Under the pieces are notes generated by a model. The model made no database searches. It had not been told where the DNA came from and saw only the letters and a list, made by a program, of their open reading frames with translations. Shown piece by piece: positions 45,028 through 48,323 of a DNA stretch of 48,323 nucleotides. The stretch's first letter is position 1. The number at the start of each line of letters is the position of its first letter. The translations under genes were made by a program, and so were the position numbers. This DNA is from Akkermansia muciniphila (GTDB lineage Bacteria > Verrucomicrobiota > Verrucomicrobiia > Limisphaerales > SIAT01): contig CAMDJP010000018.1 in NCBI GenBank assembly GCA_945900775.1, forward strand, positions 1-48,323. The letters are read 5' to 3'.

Positions 45028-48024
45028 TCATCTCTCAAACGCGGCGTTCTTCGGATCGCCTTCAGAGATAAGATAGGCCAGCAGGTCCAAAATCTCTTCG
45101 CGCGTGAGCGTGTCGAGCAGACCGGCGGGCATCGGCGATACCTGTGAGAAGCTTTGCTTGGCGATCTCCCCATGCGGGATACGCACCACCTCGTCTGGCG
45201 CGAAGACATTCGGCGCGATTAGCAAGACTTGACCGTCATCCCCCGCCAGACGCCCCACCTCCACGTCCCCGCGCTTCGTCGTCACCACCACACTGCGGTA
45301 CTTGTCATCGATTATCCGCGACGGCTCGATGATGGATTCAAGAAGGGCACGCCGGTCAAACCGCGCACCGACGCCCAGCAGATCTGGGCCAAACGACTGC
45401 CCTTCGCCCCGGAATCGATGGCATTGCACACATCCGGCGTCACCGAACAGCGACTTGCCACGTGCGAAATTCCGCCCCTGCCCCACCGCCGCGAGGTCGG
45501 CCTTGAAATCCTCCATCCGCCACTCGCGCACGAACGGACGCGGCGCGACCGCCCGGGCCACGGCGGGCTTGGGACGTTGCTGGGCCGAGAGGAGCGGCTC
45601 GATAATAGCGCGCTCAGTTGGCGACATTGTAGCAAGGGCATCGGCGCGAATATTGCGCAGGAAAATCGGAAGGTAATGTTCGCCACTGAAGTATTCAGCA
45701 CGGCCGAGTGCAGCGAAGTAGGCGCGGCGCTGATCCAGCGTCCAGTTCTTGTGAACGTGACGAAGCGTGAAAAGGTAATGTAGCCGTTCCTCCTGCGTAC
45801 CGGCCCGCGCGAGCAATGCGAGCGACTTCTCGACAACCCGTGGCGCCTCGAGATAAACGAGCAGCTTGCACAACTCCTGATTCAGCGGTCTGCTCGCAGT
45901 TGGAAAACTGGCGTCGAGATGGCGAGCAATACTTTCACACATCGCCTTGTCCGGTCGGCCCATTCGAATAAAATTCAATTCGAAAGCCCGCAGCGCGATG
46001 AGCTGTTGTTCGGTCGAAAGTTTGCTTAACGAAAAATCCTGTAAGCGGCGTAATAGTGCGGGTTGCGCATTTGTCCCACCCACTCGCGACAAGGCCAGCA
46101 AGGCCGTGAGCGCGGCCGTGGGGTTCGTTTCCTGCAACGCGCGTTCCTGCCATTGCGCGGGGGGCAAAGACTCGACTGCCACACGTGCAGCATGGCGAAT
46201 CCAGTGATCCGTGTTGCCAAGATTATTCCAGACGGAGGGTTGCTCGAACGCATCATCGCGACCATGAAACCTCTCGATCTTCTGCCGCAAAGCCCGTGCA
46301 GCGGCGGCTTCTTTGAGCTCGGCCAGCGCACCCGCGGGCAGTTTCGTTTCGGGTTCAATTCCGCCATTCCATGTCACGCGATAAAGCCCCGACTGCGTGC
46401 GACGACCGCCCGTGACAAAGTACATCGCGCCGTCTGAACCGAACGCGAGGTCGGTCACGTTCAGCGGGCGGCCTTGGAGGAAAGTCTCGTGCGTGCTGGT
46501 GTAGCTCGCGCCGGATGGCCTGAGATGGACCGCATAGATTTTACCGTAGGCCCAATCGAAAACGAAAAGCGCGCGCCGATATTTCGAGGGGAAATTGGAC
46601 TCCGAAGCGAACTTCACGCCCGTCGGCGAGCCAAGGCCGATGTCGCCGTTCGAGGGCAAGCTGTCGGCGAAGTACGCGGGCCATTTGCTCGTACCCTGCC
46701 GCCAGCCGTAGTCGCCGCCAGAGACGATGTGGTTCACGCGCGTCGGTCGATACCACGGCGCACCGAGGTCCCACTCCATGTCGGCATCGTAGGTGAACAT
46801 CTCGCCGTCCGGATTGAACGCGATACCATACGGATTACGAAAACCGCCGGCGACCAATTCCCAACGGCGCCCCTCAGCATCAGTGCGAATCACGTGACCG
46901 GCAGGCGCCTTCGTACCCGCATTCATCAACGTACGATTCCAGGCACAAGGCAGAAGCTGATCTTCGCCATAATTACGGAATGGAGATTGCCCGAGCGAAA
47001 AGTCGGCAGGCAACAGCACATCGTTGCCATGAATCAGATAAATGAAACCATCCGGCCCGAGCGTCAGCGCGTTGCGGCCGTGCCCCACGTTGCCGCCCGT
47101 GGCGCGAAGCAGTTTTACTTCATCGAACTGATCATCGGCATCCGTGTCACGTAGCCGATAGAAACCTTTCGAATTATTCGCGTTCGCGTAAAGGCTGTTG
47201 TGCGCCCAGAGCAGCCCTCGGCATTCATTGAGCGTGTTGTTGATGGTCTCAACCTTGGACGCCGCGCCGGTCTTCACCGGCAACGTAAGCCGTAGAATGC
47301 CCAACCCTTCGCGACCGATGAACAACCGCCCTTTCGGATCGAAGGTGAGACTCACCCACGATCCTTCGTCACGCGTGGCTGAGTGAATCAGCTCAACCTT
47401 GAAACCCGGTGGCGCTTGAAGCGACTCCGGTCGGGTAGCCGTACCCGCATCGAGCGCCTGCTTCCATTGATTATAATCGTCGACCTCGCCAGTCGGATCG
47501 CCCCACGGCGCGACACCAAGACGCCCCAACGAAACGACGCCGCTCCAGCCCGCATTCCCAAGCGCAGGCCTCGGCCAGTCCAAAGGAACTTTAATCGCGC
47601 CTTGCCACGTGCGGTCGGTGGCCAGTCGCTGGCGTGAACCGTCTGTAAAGAGCAACTCCAACTTCAACAACACGCCCGCAGGACCGGAACGGTTTGTGGC
47701 CGTAACAGCGAATTGGTTCGTTCCCTTCCGAAGCAACTGGGCGACATCAAAACGCGCGCTACGCTGGAAGCCGTTGACCTGTCCGACCGCTTCGCCGTTG
47801 AGCCAAATCGTCGCCGCGTCGTCGGCTACAGCGCGCAACTCCGCCGACTTCACCTCGCGCGCAACATCGAATAATTTTCGCAGATGAATACCGTGATTCG
47901 TCGAGCCGACGCCTTCAGCCCAGATCCACTCGGGCACCGACAAAGGCTCAGCGGTCACGCCCCGCAAGATTGAGAGCAGAAGAAATAACGGGATAATCTG
48001 AAACCCAAGACGCGGCGAAGTCAT
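45028..48024 (-). CDS. PVC-type propeller/HEAT/cytochrome c multidomain protein
   Basis: 998 residues. A signal peptide (LGFQIIPLFLLLSILRGVTA) is followed by a jelly-roll-like domain to about 165 (AATIWLNGEAVGQVNGF). A six-bladed sugar-dehydrogenase-like propeller covers about 205-560 (FDPKGRLFIGREGLGIL, LTLGPDGFIYLIHGND, GGFRNPYGIAFNPDGEMF). HEAT-like helical repeats cover about 580-800. A C-terminal haem c domain has CVQCH at 865-869 and a likely Met ligand in SPMPAGLLDTLT. This matches the dehydrogenase plus Pirellula/Verrucomicrobium haem-binding families, often expanded in polysaccharide degraders. Substrate unknown. Predicted periplasmic. Monocistronic as far as seen. Confidence 0.93.
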   Translation of the reverse strand: MTSPRLGFQIIPLFLLLSILRGVTAEPLSVPEWIWAEGVGSTNHGIHLRKLFDVAREVKSAELRAVADDAATIWLNGEAVGQVNGFQRSARFDVAQLLRKGTNQFAVTATNRSGPAGVLLKLELLFTDGSRQRLATDRTWQGAIKVPLDWPRPALGNAGWSGVVSLGRLGVAPWGDPTGEVDDYNQWKQALDAGTATRPESLQAPPGFKVELIHSATRDEGSWVSLTFDPKGRLFIGREGLGILRLTLPVKTGAASKVETINNTLNECRGLLWAHNSLYANANNSKGFYRLRDTDADDQFDEVKLLRATGGNVGHGRNALTLGPDGFIYLIHGNDVLLPADFSLGQSPFRNYGEDQLLPCAWNRTLMNAGTKAPAGHVIRTDAEGRRWELVAGGFRNPYGIAFNPDGEMFTYDADMEWDLGAPWYRPTRVNHIVSGGDYGWRQGTSKWPAYFADSLPSNGDIGLGSPTGVKFASESNFPSKYRRALFVFDWAYGKIYAVHLRPSGASYTSTHETFLQGRPLNVTDLAFGSDGAMYFVTGGRRTQSGLYRVTWNGGIEPETKLPAGALAELKEAAAARALRQKIERFHGRDDAFEQPSVWNNLGNTDHWIRHAARVAVESLPPAQWQERALQETNPTAALTALLALSRVGGTNAQPALLRRLQDFSLSKLSTEQQLIALRAFELNFIRMGRPDKAMCESIARHLDASFPTASRPLNQELCKLLVYLEAPRVVEKSLALLARAGTQEERLHYLFTLRHVHKNWTLDQRRAYFAALGRAEYFSGEHYLPIFLRNIRADALATMSPTERAIIEPLLSAQQRPKPAVARAVAPRPFVREWRMEDFKADLAAVGQGRNFARGKSLFGDAGCVQCHRFRGEGQSFGPDLLGVGARFDRRALLESIIEPSRIIDDKYRSVVVTTKRGDVEVGRLAGDDGQVLLIAPNVFAPDEVVRIPHGEIAKQSFSQVSPMPAGLLDTLTREEILDLLAYLISEGDPKNAAFER

Positions 48025-48103
48025 AGACGCTTGTTAGCTGAAGTGGGGATTTACCGCCATCAATTTCCCATGGCGAATACCATACGTGCCAGAGTTTTTC
48101 GGC

Positions 48104-48131
48104 GTGACAATCGGCGGCTCCAGCCTATATT
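48104..48131 (+). promoter_or_regulatory. Promoter of tRNA-Glu
   Basis: GTGACA at 48104-48109 and TATATT at 48126-48131 are spaced by 16 bases and end 14 bases before the mature tRNA 5' end. Confidence 0.6.
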
Positions 48132-48145
48132 CCGCGTTCTTGGCC

Positions 48146-48220
48146 GACCCTATGGTCTAGCGGTTAGGACACCACCCTTTCACGGTGGGAGCCCGGGTTC
48201 GATTCCCGGTAGGGTCGCCA
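48146..48220 (+). tRNA. trnE: tRNA-Glu (anticodon TTC)
   Basis: A complete cloverleaf: acceptor GACCCTA pairs with TAGGGTC, the D-arm contains TCTAGCGGTTAGGA, the anticodon stem is CCACC/GGTGG around CTTTCAC (anticodon TTC), and the T-arm contains GGGTTCGATTCCC. Discriminator G and an encoded CCA follow. 75 bases. Nothing recognisable follows it up to the window end (48221-48323). Confidence 0.97.
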
Positions 48221-48323
48221 CTAAAAATCCTCGGCTTTACTGCGAACGCTTTCCTGTTTTAGTTTCGATTGACTCCATTAACCTATCAGCAAGTGTAAGA
48301 AGTCCTAGATGCGTCGTACGAAT

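Overview
The window looks like chromosomal DNA of a Gram-negative bacterium of the Verrucomicrobiota (PVC group). This rests on a 998-residue protein joining a sugar-dehydrogenase-like propeller to a Planctomycetes/Verrucomicrobia-type cytochrome c domain, a two-TM PQQ-like propeller protein of a kind common in that phylum, and a full Tol-Pal set showing an outer membrane. The assignment is an inference. Gene density is very high, nearly everything is housekeeping, and no gap between genes exceeds 300 bases. I see no CRISPR array, prophage, integrase or intact insertion sequence.

Layout. 1-541 is the 5' part of a 16S rRNA on the minus strand, cut by the window edge, with a boxA-containing leader behind it. 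797-5733 (minus) is bioD preceded by a compact type II secretion operon, gspF-H-I-J-K. 5890-6939 (plus) is an unknown three-TM protein divergent from gspF. 6969-9522 (minus) holds larE, an Lrp/AsnC regulator and ispE. 9541-15348 (minus) is one long envelope block, tolQ-tolR-tolA-tolB-pal-tatA-tatC, with a good promoter and Shine-Dalgarno in front of tolQ and a terminator-like hairpin between pal and tatA. panE and an HU gene follow on minus. 17127-19914 (plus) is a tightly overlapping trio: Ser/Thr kinase, N-carbamoylputrescine amidase, glutamyl-Q tRNA(Asp) synthetase. A lone prepilin (minus) follows.

20358-24398 (minus) is an oppB-C-D-F cluster without a binding protein. 24492-27469 (plus) carries an MqnD-like gene, cysS and tmk. 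27757-35675 (minus) runs lgt-rluD-pgk-tpiA-secG-oppA-oppB-oppC; this second opp cluster lacks ATPases, so the two transporters could complement each other. glnD (plus) then meets pdxJ-acpS (minus). comEC (plus) converges on a DMT permease and a PQQ-like propeller protein (minus). rpsT (plus) has its own promoter and terminator. The large PVC-type cytochrome protein (minus) and a tRNA-Glu (plus) close the window.

The main themes are envelope biogenesis (Tol-Pal, Tat, SecG, Lgt, T2SS pseudopilins), peptide uptake and central metabolism. No wholly new multigene system is evident. The most unusual items are a TatC with a His/Asp-rich N-terminal extension and an enlarged first periplasmic loop, a kinase lacking the usual catalytic-loop lysine and translationally coupled to a polyamine enzyme, a ComEC whose metallo-beta-lactamase-like domain has lost most metal ligands, and the split opp clusters.
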